Source: Adineta steineri
Lineage: Eukaryota > Rotifera > Eurotatoria > Adinetida > Adinetidae
NCBI GenBank assembly: GCA_905250115.1
Contig: CAJNOI010000123.1
Location: forward strand, 165,452 to 229,451
Reading direction: 5' to 3'
Length of the DNA stretch: 64,000 bases
A program made the translations under genes and the position numbers. Shown in pieces: positions 34,846 through 46,232 of this stretch; the first letter of the stretch is position 1, and every line of letters begins with the position of its first letter. Below the pieces are notes generated by a model. That model was not told the origin of the DNA, searched no databases, and worked only from the letters and a program-made list of their open reading frames with translations.

Positions 34846-36758
34846 TTAGCCACGATCAATAATAAATTTTTGTATTCGGTGGTTGTAGCTATCAACAACA
34901 TAAAGATTACCATACCGATCAAATGATAAATCATATGGGTAGTTGAGCTGCGTAAGTTCGCTTCCAAGTTGTTTTTCACCAACGACAGGAACACCTTCTA
35001 TTGCACCTGGTGACCAACGTGTTATTTGAGGACTACTTTCACTCGACACATAAATATTACCAACATGATCAACAATCACACCGATGGGTTGTCTTAGTGA
35101 ATTGAAGTTTCCACGAGAATCTTCTCCTGGAGCAACAAGAATCCCTTCAGTTGCATCTTTCATCCATTTCATCACACGATTATTCGCATAATCCGCTACG
35201 TAAATTGAATGATTTCCATCAACAAAGATATACTTAGGTTGATCGAATTGATTAAACTGATCTCCTTGTCCATAGTCACCTACTACAATTGTATCTCCTT
35301 GCTGCCAACGTCTAACTACATGATTTATATAGTCAGAAATATAAAGATTTCCATCATTATCCATTACTAAACCCCAGCAAAAGATATCAGATATCAATAT
35401 TTCTTTATCCTGACTGTTTTGAAGAGACCATCGGATCACTCGTTTGTTGCGTTGATCACAAATGATGAGAGATGTCTTCTCTTTATCAAGAATTACATCC
35501 GTTGGAAGTTTTAATTGATCTATTTCATCTACAGATTCAGTTCCACCTGCAACTACTTCACCTTTGTCTGCATCGAATTTCCATCGAACGATACGATGGT
35601 TCATACTGTCAGCGATGTAAATACTTTCACTATCCTCATCGACATAAATACCTCGAGGCCGATCTAACTGGTTCAACCCAGATCCTTGTCCATGTCCTCC
35701 AGCAACAATAGTTGCACTTTGTTTCCATTTCGTCTCTTCATTAATAATAACCGAAGAAATTATATGTAGTTCTTCTAAAAAAGAATAAAAAGGATTTCAA
35801 TTTTTTTTCTTCTCTTTCGATCTAAAAATTGTTTTTTAATAAAAAAAACATATTTTATTTTATTGAACAGAATATTTCAACGTCACTGCATATAAACTAC
35901 AAGAGGGGTACGTGTGGACGTGGATAGATGAACTACGAACTGGATACTGCATTCTTATTCAACCTTCAGCGACCTTTTCAGTATTATTCTATAAAAGTGT
36001 AGTTTATGACGACCGATATCGAAGATAAAACTGTTTTATGTTTTTATTCGAATGAAATCCCTATGATTGAACAAAATCATACCGTTGGTTGTTGTTGTCA
36101 ACAATTTATTTGTTACTATTCTTTCTGCTGTTGTCGTTGTCATCTGTGGTGTTTTTTCAGTTGTTATTTCAGTTGATTTCTCTGTTGCTGTTGTTGTTTG
36201 TACTGAATTCGTTGTTGTAGCCGTGTATCCTGCTTTCTCTGTTGATGCTGTTATGTGTATTGGTTTTTCTGTTGTTGCTGTCGTTATTTGTGCTGGATTT
36301 GTCGTTGTCGTTGTGAGTCCTGCTTTCACTGTTGTTGTTGCTGGTGTTATATGTACAGCTTTCTCTGTTGTTATCTGTGCTGTGTCCTCTATTGTTGTTG
36401 CTATTTCCTTTGTTATTACCTCTACTGTTGTTAACTGTATTGTTGATGTTTTCTCTCGTTTTCCTTTGTTCACTGTAACAATAATTGTTGGAATAGCTAT
36501 AATTCCAACAATTAAAATAACCAAAACTATTGTCCAAATTAGTTTTCGCTTTCGAAAATGTTCGAATCTAAAAATATAAGAAATTCTTTTTGATAATTTA
36601 TTTTAATTCATCATATATATATACATACAATGCTTGCATTCGTGTTGGATTTAAGTTAACTACTATAGACTAAAATATTCAAAAAAAAGAAAATAAGATT
36701 ATTTACTTTCTGTTTAATACATTACATCATCAACATCTACTGTGCCATCCATGTTCAT
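34846..36758 (-). CDS. Type II membrane protein: Thr-rich stalk plus NHL propeller
   Basis: Four exons on the minus strand: 36758-36726, 36669-36629, 36567-36083, 35774-34846; 495 residues. The short cytoplasmic start (MNMDGTVDVDDSIVVNLNPT) leads to RKRK and one membrane helix (LIWTIVLVILIVGIIAIPTI). About 130 residues of TTTT/ITT repeats form the stalk. The head has NHL repeats with recurring LDRPRGIYVDEDSESIYIAD, NHRIVRW, and a last blade YPYDLSFDRYGNLYVVDSYN HRIQKF; about six blades. NHL heads bind proteins, glycans or RNA; with this topology an extracellular role is likely. The layout and the phase-1 intron between stalk and head match the kelch, LamG and FG-GAP genes of this window, and the exon carrying the membrane helix starts in phase 2 as in the kelch gene. 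Confidence 0.9.
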
Positions 36759-37929
36759 ACTTGTTGTTTAATCGAAACTTGAATAAGTTTAAAATCTAAA
36801 ATTAACAAAAAAGAAACTCTTTTTTTTCTTCAAAGATAATCTCTCATTGAATATTTCTTTTTTATTTATGAGATATGATATATTTTAGTAATTAATCAAA
36901 ATAAAACAATGTTAAAATAAAGTGTTGATGTATTCTTACGTGATAGGATTAAAAAAGGGTGAAAATGATACCAATTTTTCTATTTCTTATCAATTAAATA
37001 AAAAAAAATAACTTTTCCCTTAAAAATATTGCAACATTTGGAAGAAAAAAAAACGTATATTGATAGAAATAATAATTTGGCTTCCTTTTGGTAAAGTTAG
37101 GTTTAAATAAAATAGTGTGCAGATGTGAGTTGTTATTTTGTATTAATGTAAAAACTCTTCTAAATAAAATAACATTTATTATGATTATAACGAAAAGAAA
37201 GAGAGAGAATAATGTAAAATGCTGCCTAAGATAAACTGAGAAGGATTAAAATGAATAAAATATTTTATTTAACATGATTAGGTTTATTTTGAAAAACTTT
37301 TCCAGATGTTCATTTTCATGGGCATTTGACTTGTAAAAAATAATACACTAAATGATCCCTACATAATCTTCTGACGATTATTCATCGTTCTGTTCTTTGT
37401 ATCGACTAATAATGAATCATTTATGAAATGAAAGGAATAATGACTAAAAATTAATTTTTTTTTGCATGCTCATAGGTTGTATATATGAGATATGAGAAGG
37501 AAAGTGCTAGTTTTTTCTTCTTCGGCGTGTACAAGCGATAGAAATGAAAATGAATTCGTATGCAGTAGTATATCTTTGGAGTAAGATGTAAGATCCTCCT
37601 CAATTGTCTGAAATCATTCTATGTAAAATATGAAGGAAGATTTCTTCTATTCCCAATTGAAAAGGATCCAAAACTGGCTGTGTAATGTTTTAGAACTTTT
37701 TCTTTGATGATCATCGAACGTCGATTAGGTACAGAGAAATCGATCTTTGATTTTGCTTGTAGAGGAAAAGAAGTAGTTCTCAATACAGTCTTAGCGGAAA
37801 ATTATACATAAGAAAGAACTAGATCGATATTTATTTGTTTAGAATCAATAAATGAATAACAAAAAAAAATTAAATTATTAGTGAAGTTGCTATATACCAA
37901 TTCATTTATGTAATATAATTAACATAGAA
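36759..37929. other. Non-coding stretch
   Basis: A/T-rich; promoter side of the NHL gene and 3' side of the NADAR gene. No gene or repeat recognised. Confidence 0.3.
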
Positions 37930-38578
37930 CTATTTCAATGATTTGTTGTCTTCATTATAAATTCGATATGCAATATCAGTAAGAATATAGCCTAAAAGAT
38001 TAAGACCTCTCCAATTTGTATGTGTTTTTATCATTGGATCATTTTCACATAAACCAACACCCCAAATACAATCTCTTCCTGCTGCTTCTACAAATAGACT
38101 GTTACGATATTTCAAAAGTGCTCGTTTCAATTGTTCATTTTGTGTAAACTACAATAAATCAAATAGAAATCTAGATTCTTATTTTTTACACAGACAATTA
38201 TCTTACTTTGAGATAAACTGCATTGGAAACAATTCGAGTACGATTTTCATGCCATTTTTGTTGATCGAAATTTTTTACTGCACGTCCTAATGCTTTACAT
38301 TTACCTGGCGTAGCAGCTCCAATAATTTTTCGAGCGATACTTTCGTCTCCAAACAATCTCGCTTTATGATACATCATATATTGTTCACTTGAATGAAACG
38401 TAACACCTTCGTCTGTGATTGAACAAGGATGAAAATTGCTGAATGGTGATGCAGTGGCATAGAAGAAATGGAATTGGTTAGGATCATTATTGAGAAAATA
38501 TGCATGAACACGATTGACAAGTTCGATTTCAATTGGAGATAATGAAGACTCTGATCGATTGTTGTTGCTATATGCCAT
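37930..38578 (-). CDS. NADAR/YbiA-family N-glycosidase
   Basis: Two exons, 38578-38207 and 38148-37930, phase 0, give 196 residues. The conserved series is present: FYATASPFSNFHPCSI, VTFHSSEQYMMYHKARLFGD, IARKIIGAATPGKCKALGRA, W...R..I...A, then LLKYRNSLFVEAAGRDCIWG and GLNLLGYILTDI at the end. The DUF1768/NADAR fold hydrolyses N-glycosidic bonds; bacterial YbiA acts on riboflavin-pathway intermediates, and other members act on ADP-ribose linked substrates. The SEQYMM and DCIWGVG motifs around the active site look intact. No targeting signal, so cytosolic or nuclear. The 58-bp intron between the two halves shows that it is a settled eukaryotic gene even though the family is common in bacteria and fungi. 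Confidence 0.92.
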
Positions 38579-39319
38579 TACAGAGTGATTGTTATGAACC
38601 AGAGATCACGAAATAGTGAATATATTATTTTCGTCTAATACTTATATAATTCAAACTTTATTGATTTGTTTTTTTTGCTATGGTATTTATATGACTCGTG
38701 TGGCAAATATTTTTTTTTCCTTTTATTAAAAAATAAATGCTTACATTGTTGTTGTGTAAGTCAACGATGACATCATGAAAAGAACGAAAGAAAATAATTC
38801 CTTTCTTATGAAATTACTTTCCACATTGACTCAGAACTACCCACATAGTATGTATTAAAATATAGACGAAGGTGTACGCTGTAAAGTCACACGATGGGTG
38901 AATTCCTGTGTGGGATTTTTATGTTTCCTCTGAAATGACGCTTTTTTCATTCGACCAATCACAGAAAGTGCCGTTTGAAAAAATAAGTTACTTGTAATAT
39001 TCCGATCGAACGAAAAACGTCATTCTTCAAAGTAAAAAAGCAGAGGTGAGTGTTTTACCGCTGAATAGAAAATAAGTTATGCATAAATTTATTAACCATC
39101 GATTTTTGTATGAATTTGCGGTAGGAGTAAGTAATGCATCTAAATTTCCTTTGCATGAAAATGTAAAGCTATTTCGATTAGTTTAAAAGATTTCATATTC
39201 GTTCACATCGACACTGCGTTTTATTGACATGGGTTACTTCTGATTAGTGAAGGATCTTTGGATTGTAATAGAATGGATAATATTCATTTTATTTTATTTT
39301 AGAAAATTAGAAAAAATCC
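38579..39319. other. Non-coding stretch
   Basis: A/T-rich; holds the NADAR promoter. Nothing else recognised. Confidence 0.25.
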
Positions 39320-39665
39320 AAGTCAATGCTTCCCGCAACGGGATCCAGCCGTAACGTCCAGGAAACTTTAGTAATTCCAGTGACTTCCAGTCAATTCCGG
39401 AAAGGATCAGTACGGAACAGGCAGGAAGTATACACGGAAAACGGAAGCAGTATTCTCGCGGGAATTCACTGGTACAGGAACCAGTGACATCCAGTAGCTT
39501 CCAGCAGCCGGAAAGAAAACGGCATCCCGCAGTTTCCACTCGGATGATCACGGAATCATAATCGTATTTAATCGGAAATGACCGGAGAAACAACGTAAAG
39601 AGCCGGAAATGAACAGAAAGAACAACGTAAAGAATCGGAAAGCCTCGGAACCCCCAATCTATACA
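39320..39665. repeat. GGAA/TTCC-dense, GC-raised low-complexity block
   Basis: About 345 bp in which CCGGAA, TTCCAG, TTCCGG and GGAATTC recur every 10-20 bp on both strands. Its base composition is visibly richer in G+C than the flanks. It reads as an open frame on the minus strand only by chance. A telomere-like element starts 38 bp further on. A second block of the same character lies at 54855-55240. Confidence 0.5.
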
Positions 39666-39703
39666 AGACAATCAAAATTCAATTTATGATTTCGACTCCG
39701 ATT

Positions 39704-39786
39704 TGGGTGTGGGTAAGGGTGTGGATGTGGCGTGGATGGGTGTCATTTCTTCATCTCACACTCCCACCGACCCACACCCTCAAGAT
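39704..39786. repeat. Telomere-like fold-back element
   Basis: GGGTGTGGGTAAGGGTGTGG on the left and CCGACCCACACCCTCAAGAT on the right, spacer about 40 bp. Confidence 0.75.
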
Positions 39787-39920
39787 TGAAGAGGTTTCAC
39801 AAAAAATTGATACAAAATCAATGCATTATACATAGTCGGTCTTGTTTTTATTCAGATGAAATGAATATGAAAACACTTTTTATGATGTAATGTCATTCTT
39901 AAGAAATGAAGAAAATAAAT

Positions 39921-40934
39921 CTAAACTTTTGCTCGACACACAGGGCACTGGTCACTTCCAACTAACCATGTTCCAATACATGATGAGTGAAAATAATGAC
40001 TGCAGTTTGGTAAACCATTCACTGTATCACCTTCCACATAAGTATCCATACAGATAACACATGAATATGTCACCTTATTAACAAACTCTTCTTGAATTGT
40101 CCAGGTAGGCAAGTTTCCTGTAAATGTTGAAGATAAAGAAACAGTAGCAGTAGTTGTAGCAGCAGCACTAGTTGCACTTGAAGCACCGTTGGCGTTCAAT
40201 CTTGCTAAAGGATTCAATACTCCATTCCTACGTATTTGTTGAATTCGTTCTTGTCGTTCTCTTTGATGATCAACAAATGTACCTGAAGAAAAGAAATAAA
40301 TAGAAAAAACATTTGTTCTTGTGTGATTCGTGCCAAAGATGGACTGATCGAATCTATTTTAACTCTGTAAGAATCGACTCATCTCTGACTTTGACGACTA
40401 CTTTTTCAACTCACCCTCAAAATTATGCCATGCCATCATAATACCTTCATCAGTGGGTAAACCATTTGTACTGAACACTCGTATTTCAACAACAAATTCT
40501 GTATTAATTGGTCGTTTACCATCACTTCGACGATTACGTACACTCACTCTCAATTTTGAATTTGGTACTTCCCATTCATACATATGTTCACATTTATTAT
40601 CCTCAGAATCAGACCGTGAAATAAATTTAAATAAACCAACTTCCTTAGCTGGCTGTGTTGTACTATTACTTCCATGATAATTAGCAATCTCTCCTCCAGC
40701 ACGTTTAATTTCATCGTTGTTCTGTGAAATTTCAAAAAATTGTTCAGCTGTCAGAATGAGTGTACGTCTTTCACCTGATTGAATAACCTTTTTTAATTCT
40801 ATATGCACATCATTATCAATATAAGTTAAATTTATATGTGGAGCATGAACACCTGCACCACCAGGAAGACGTATTCTATTATTATCATGTCGTCTTCTGT
40901 TGTAAGAAAATCGGTAAGACATAAATTTCGGCAT
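39921..40934 (-). CDS. RING-H2 E3 ubiquitin ligase-like protein
   Basis: Two exons, 40934-40415 and 40282-39921, joined in phase 1 (FEG|GTFVDH), 293 residues. The N-terminal ~175 residues form a novel-looking beta-rich domain (HIELKKVIQSGERRTLILTA, YEWEVPNSKLRVSVRNRR, NTEFVVEIRVFSTNG). A short coiled segment (DHQRERQERIQQIRR) and an Ala/Thr/Ser linker follow. The C-terminal RING is complete: CVICMD, then CSHYFHSSC and CPVC, i.e. C3H2C3 spacing with a Trp between (GTWLVGSDQCPVC). RING-H2 proteins recruit E2 enzymes and transfer ubiquitin. There is no membrane segment. The N-terminal domain probably chooses the substrate; I do not recognise it. Confidence 0.9.
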
Positions 40935-41842
40935 AATTTTTGTTTACAGATTAAACTTCGTATGATATTTCACTTGAAATAATGTTTCAGTTTTGAGACT
41001 GTGATGAAATGTGTTTGCTAGATTTGTCTCGCCTTTTATATTCACCTCTTCTTGGGAAAAAACCCAACAAAAGTTAGTCACAACACGTCTGACTATGTCT
41101 TTTTTTTTTTTGTTCCTTTCCTTCCATGCGAATATTTTTCTTTTTTATAAATAAAACAAGTCAACAAGAATAATTTTTTAATTTTATTTTTGAAGGCAAA
41201 AAGAAAAAATAAATTATTAACAGAACACAAGAAGGAAAAATAAATAAAAAAATAATTGAGGAGAGGGAAAATGCAGGAGTAGTTTTTTAATAACGCGAGG
41301 CCTTTCGAATTGTTTATCTTTTCAAGCGATTAAGGATGGGTGTGGATGTGGGTATGAACTAAACACCTCTCCATATTGAAAGCCTTCGAGAGTTTCTGAA
41401 CTATCGAGCGCTTAATGTTTTTGGAGAAGACCTCTGTTAGGTTCTAACATTTTCTAAATTACTAAAGGATTTTGAGAGTTTTTAAAGAGTTATTCGAAAG
41501 ATTTCGAGATTTTAATACTGACTAATGAGAATTTAACAGATTTTTACTTAAAAATCCTAGAATTATTATAATTTGACTATGAAAATATCAACAAATATTT
41601 TTAAAAGATCCATCAAAAATTCTTAAGATAAGGGAGACTTCTAACGCTTTTCAAGTCGACTACTTCAGGAGGAGCTTCTATTTAAATACATGAAGAATGG
41701 TACTGTAGTAGTATTGAGACTGAAGTAGATTTTGAAATTATATATGTGGTTTTTCTATGATTCTATTCAAATATTTTAGACACTGATACTCATATTATTT
41801 TTAATTAAATAAGAAAAAAAACAATAAGTTATAATTGAATAT
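40935..41842. other. Non-coding stretch
   Basis: A/T-rich. One degenerate telomere-like arm (GGATGGGTGTGGATGTGGGT, 41335) with a weak partner (AACACCTCTCC). No gene. Confidence 0.3.
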
Positions 41843-42640
41843 TTATGCAGTACTATTAGACAATGTATACTGAATTGTCACAGCTGTATCCGAGGACCAA
41901 TCTCGTGGTATCGAATCTTCTTCAGTTGTTTCTAATGATAATGATATCTTTATTGTCATCCGTAATTGTAGAGTTGGTCGACCGGTATCTTTGTTAAGTA
42001 AGAATCCTTCGAATGGTGCTCGCATTTCAAATTCATTACCTTTTTCACTTCGAGAATAACTAATTACACCATTAAATAGTCAATCTAAACATCGTTTACT
42101 TTCACTTGCAGTTGTTTTATGTTCCAATAAATGTAATGCGTGTAAAAGTCATAAATTGATTTTTTTTATTTTCATGTTTTGAATAATTTACTTCCGTATC
42201 GTTATTAGCGGCATGATCAAGATAAGCATCTTGATTAAATGAACCATTAAAAAATTCTACTTCAAAATTCCCATCAAATCTTGGTGCAGCTGGATGATAA
42301 CCAATAACCTGTTGTATTATTATTGTCAATATCAATTGCTGTTATTACATAATATCTTCCAGCTGACGATTCTGACGGATTATTTTTATCAAATTCATTT
42401 AATCCAACAGAAGTCTTACCAATAACTCCACCATCAACTACACGATAATAGGCATATAAAGATGTATCATCGTGAGCTATTTTAGATTCAACTATATTTA
42501 CATTTGGATTATAAACATGTGTTGGCATAGGATCTGGTTGACGAGTATCTGCATCATGACAATCAGGAAATGTCAGGGAAGGAAACCATTGACTTCCATC
42601 ATAACTGTACCAGCGATATTATCTTCTGGATCAGTACATG
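41843..42640 (-). pseudogene. Broken secreted-type protein gene, unknown family
   Basis: Minus-strand pieces in order: YSYDGSQWFPSLTFPDCHDA, PTHVYNPNVNIVESKIAHDD, TSLYAYYRVVDGG, GRYYVITAIDIDNNNTTGYW; then after a frameshift (near 42320) YHPAAPRFDGNFEVEFFNGS and NQDAYLDHAANNDTEV; then LLEHKTTASESKRCLD, a TGA in place of a codon (probably Trp), LFNGVISYSRSEKGNEFEMR and APFEGFLLNKDTGRPTLQ to a stop at 41843. A GT/AG intron may separate NDTEV from LHLLEH. The composition (DIDNNNTTGYW, RFDGNFEVEFF) suggests an extracellular beta protein of a kind I associate with bacteria, without a family name. At least two lesions. Confidence 0.55.
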
Positions 42641-42980
42641 ATCACATAGTAGTTTTTTATGTGACATACTTAAGAACTCCAAGATCATATCCTCGAGTAA
42701 GAGTACTTCGAGTACTTTGCTCAGCTCTGATCTAGTTGATTATACATAAAATAACTATCAAATATTGAAAGACATTCTATTAATTGTATAATATATAACA
42801 TGATTAAATTTTTACGCCTTTATATATTTTTTTGTTATAAATAAATTTCTTATAGAAAATAATTTCAAACATAAAAAACGTTTACATATCATATCTATAA
42901 TGAGAATTTCTGTTAGTAAAATACATTTGTATTTAAATATTAGTTGACTTTTTCTTTTAAATAAAAAAAAATAAAATAAA
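42641..42980. other. Non-coding stretch
   Basis: A/T-rich; 42655-42735 has CTCGAGTA and GAGTACTT palindromes resembling the CTAGTGA/GAGTAC elements further right, but weakly. Confidence 0.25.
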
Positions 42981-44159
42981 CTAAACAGTTGTTGTGACAA
43001 CAGCATTTGTTTTAGGATCATCTTTATTATTCATAAAACGGTAACGGGATTCCATTAACATTTTAAATGTTCCATTAGCATATGGTTTCCAACTAAATAT
43101 CCAATGATGAGCAATAGCAAAGAAGAACATTTCTACACAAATTAATATATTTGATAATAAGATTTTTTCTTGTTCAACTGTAAATCCTGTTGTTGATCCA
43201 TTACAATCAGTATTTGTTGTTGGATCACATAATGTATTTCGTAAAATATGTATTACTGCTAAACCGCTCATTAAAACCGATTGCCAAAAAATAAAAAATA
43301 CAATTAATTTAATAACAATAAATTTTGCTAATGGTTTAAATGGTCGTAATTCTTCTTTTGTATTTGTATAAAATGCTATTAAACTATACAATGCTAATGA
43401 TTGACTAATATTTATAATGATAGTTATATATAGATAACCTCGACTAAATTTCCATTCTCCATTTCCATAAACATCGGCTAAATTAAGAACAACAGCAACT
43501 CCAGAACATATTGGAGTAATCCAGGAATATTGTAATAGACCAATTTTAAAATACCAAACCCATTTATTACTTGGATATACTTTAATACAACAAAGTGGGA
43601 CAGGAAGTTTAATTCGTTCTTGAATTAAAATAACTTCTTCAACACCACGATGACCACCGAGATATTTTGTTAATAATAAAAAAAAACAATAAATAATGTA
43701 AGCTTCATAACATGACTGCACAAATTCCATATAAATAGCTGATTTAAAAAATAAAAGAGATAACCATGATGTTATTGCATATATAGGAACCATACCTATA
43801 ATTTTCATAATTCGCTTTTGAGATGGATGATGTGTTTTATGAGCAAAATGTTGAATTATTTGAACAAGAGACATACATGATGCAACAATAGCAAAAATAC
43901 CACCAATAATAGTCATAAGACCTTGTTCATGAACAGGATCTTTATACATTTGCCATTGAACAGGACTATTAACAGCCCATACAATAATAAGTGAAAATGC
44001 ACAACAAAGAATAACAAATATTCCCCATGTAACTTCATTTTTAATAATCGATAAAATTCTTTCACAACATGTAATTCTCTCTTGTGGACCGTTTTTTGGT
44101 AAATCTACGGCTGGATATTGTGTTTGGATATGGACTGGATGTGGATATTGATGTAACAT
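42981..44159 (-). CDS. TMEM184/LAZ1-family membrane protein
   Basis: Single exon, 392 residues, with seven hydrophobic helices. Typical family features: IIQHFAHKTHHPSQKRIMKI after the second helix (HL..Y..P..Q..I..I in relatives), MVPIYAITSWLSLLF, YMEFVQSCYEAYIIYCFFLL (the DCYEA-type motif), and later LLQYSWITPICSGVAVVL and a helix pair ending EMFFFAIAHHWIFSW. The family includes the organic solute transporter alpha subunit and plant LAZ1. Roles are in membrane transport or vacuole/lysosome membrane integrity; substrate here unknown. The N-terminal 35 residues are cytoplasmic and His/Pro-rich. No introns. Start chosen at the first ATG, which gives a full-length match to the family. Confidence 0.88.
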   Translation of the reverse strand: MLHQYPHPVHIQTQYPAVDLPKNGPQERITCCERILSIIKNEVTWGIFVILCCAFSLIIVWAVNSPVQWQMYKDPVHEQGLMTIIGGIFAIVASCMSLVQIIQHFAHKTHHPSQKRIMKIIGMVPIYAITSWLSLLFFKSAIYMEFVQSCYEAYIIYCFFLLLTKYLGGHRGVEEVILIQERIKLPVPLCCIKVYPSNKWVWYFKIGLLQYSWITPICSGVAVVLNLADVYGNGEWKFSRGYLYITIIINISQSLALYSLIAFYTNTKEELRPFKPLAKFIVIKLIVFFIFWQSVLMSGLAVIHILRNTLCDPTTNTDCNGSTTGFTVEQEKILLSNILICVEMFFFAIAHHWIFSWKPYANGTFKMLMESRYRFMNNKDDPKTNAVVTTTV

Positions 44160-44751
44160 TTCTTATGATGAAAAGTAATAATGAATCAGTTAATCGTGTC
44201 TACCACTAGTTAGTATATTTATCTGTATGACGAATAAATGTCATATACAGGTAATTATTTGTTTATTATAATAAGACAATTTGTGTGAACGCTACACTTT
44301 CATCACCAGTTGTTTGTTCGTTCTCCATATGCCATGGAAAGTTGCCAAATACCATTCAACGTCTTCGTCGGTTCTTTTATACTGTTTTTTTATGATAAAA
44401 GTAATGTAAAAAACGGCGGTCTATGTTATGTTTATAGAGAAAGAAAAGAAAGAATATCACTAGAAAAAATAAAATATTCTAGTCCGTTTAGTCAGATGTT
44501 GTTATCGTTACTGTTGTCAATGGAAGATGATTAGTCATAAAGTACGTTTAAAAAATGTTTTTAAAGTCTTACCTGTAGTATTGAAAAGAACTGTCTTAGT
44601 TTTACAAATAATTATTCATATTTACAATCATTTTTGTTATACATTAATCGATATAAATTTTTTGAACTACTCAGAAAAAATTATCTCTGTTATTCATTAT
44701 AACATAATAGTATTTTTAAAAGCCATATTAAATAACAGAACAAGAAACATA

Positions 44752-44866
44752 CTCTAGTGAAAGAACTCATATCAAAGTACTCACGCTAGAAAATGCCGCG
44801 AGAACTCATGAGTACTTATGTAAAACTGCCGAGTATTTAAGTACGATAAGGAACTACTCGTTTCTA
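44752..44866. repeat. Palindromic CTAGTGA/GAGTACT repeat, copy 1
   Basis: It begins CTAGTGAAAGAACTCAT and ends near GGAACTACTCGTTTCTAA, a weaker inverted match. GAGTACTT and AAGTACT motifs lie inside. It resembles copy 2 at 46121 in motif order. It may be a tiny MITE-like element. Confidence 0.4.
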
Positions 44867-46120
44867 ATTTTACGAATACTCTATTGATTCAATTCATATA
44901 CGACAATATTTGTATTAGTTTTCGATCATGTAACAGAAACAAGATAAAATATGATAGAATATTTTATATAAAAAACAAAGAAAAGACACTGAAAAAAATA
45001 AAACGATAGATAAAAAAATCTCCTTTAATTTTATAAAAAATTAAATTATCTCTACTGCAGTACAACTAGTTTGGCTTAATATAATCATGGCAAAATATGT
45101 AAAATCACGCATGAGTTATATAGTGTTCATTTGCATGATTCAGATGGTTCTAATAATATTGCCGTTGTTGTTGTTGTGCCTTGTTTGCTCGGGATCGTTG
45201 ATATTTGTGCAAAGTGCGGAGTTGGTTTTGTTAATATTAACAATAGTTCTGCATAAACTATTTCTTTTTTGTTGCTTTTGTTCTATTTGTATAAATTCTA
45301 AAACGATAAGCTCTAGTGAACTCTGTAGTGGAAAACTTAAAAATTGTATACTGACCTTTAAATAAATTTTCATATTTTATCACCAATATGACCACCTTTT
45401 TTCATTAATTCTCTCATTACCATTGTTCGACGCGTTAATGTAAATTTAATTTGATTAAGATTTATATGAATAATTTCCTAGAATTGCAACAGAGATCGAA
45501 TAAGGGTGTATGCAAAAAAACAAGAAAACTAAAAATAAAGCTTCTATATGAAACGGATGTGTCTATTGAATTTTACTTACAACTGATGCGTTTAATCGAA
45601 ACTTCTAAAATTGTTTATTAAGCATCTAAAAATAAATCAAAGGCTAGATAAAAGCATTAAACACGTGATTATAAACAAACAGTTCTGGCGAGAATAATAA
45701 CTGAGAAAAAAAAAGAATGACGTTATTTCGATATAAGGCTATTGTCTGTCTTCTATACACAGAAACACAACTCACGTTGCTTTTTTTATTATTAATTAAC
45801 GAAAAGTGACGAATAATCTTATTGAACAAAACGGTTTTTTTGCAAAAATATCTAATCACATGGAAAACAACTTCAATTCCTTCTATAGAATATAAACACG
45901 TGGAAATCAACATCCAATTGTATATATTCTCTTTCCTCTCTTGGAAACAATATGGTCGTTTTGTCGTCTGATAATACTGAACAAAAAGGAACAGATAAAA
46001 TACGTTTTCATATCTAATTATATTGTGCAAACTTTACTTTCAGATTATCTTTTTTTTTTATATTTTATATTTGAAAATGCATAACTGTTTTATTGAGTTA
46101 TTTTCCAAAAAATAAAAGAG

Positions 46121-46196
46121 TACTCTAGTGAGCACTCATTTGAGTAATCTGAGTACTTATGCTGGCAAGTCGTACTCGCTTGATGAGTAGTTTCAC
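46121..46196. repeat. Palindromic CTAGTGA/GAGTACT repeat, copy 2
   Basis: The left end CTAGTGAGCACTCATTTGAG and the right end, read on the other strand, CTAGTGAAACTACTCATCAAG (first 20: CTAGTGAAACTACTCATCAA), are imperfect inverted repeats that span the whole 76 bp. A GAGTACTTATG motif shared with copy 1 lies between. It could fold into one hairpin. Confidence 0.5.
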
Positions 46197-46232
46197 TAGG
46201 GATATGTATCGCTGGTTAAGAAAGGGTTAATT

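Noticed and set aside
36067-36579. 170-codon Val-rich frame opposite the NHL gene stalk
   Set aside because: It is the antisense of the Thr-rich stalk (ACN read as NGT); no independent gene features.
39294-39671. 125-codon minus-strand frame over the GGAA/TTCC block
   Set aside because: The frame is open because the block is GC-raised low-complexity DNA; composition is Ser/Arg/Leu noise with no domain.
45087-45365. Hydrophobic 92-codon frame
   Set aside because: T-rich DNA readily gives Leu/Ile/Phe frames; no domain, no splice context and an equally long antisense frame.
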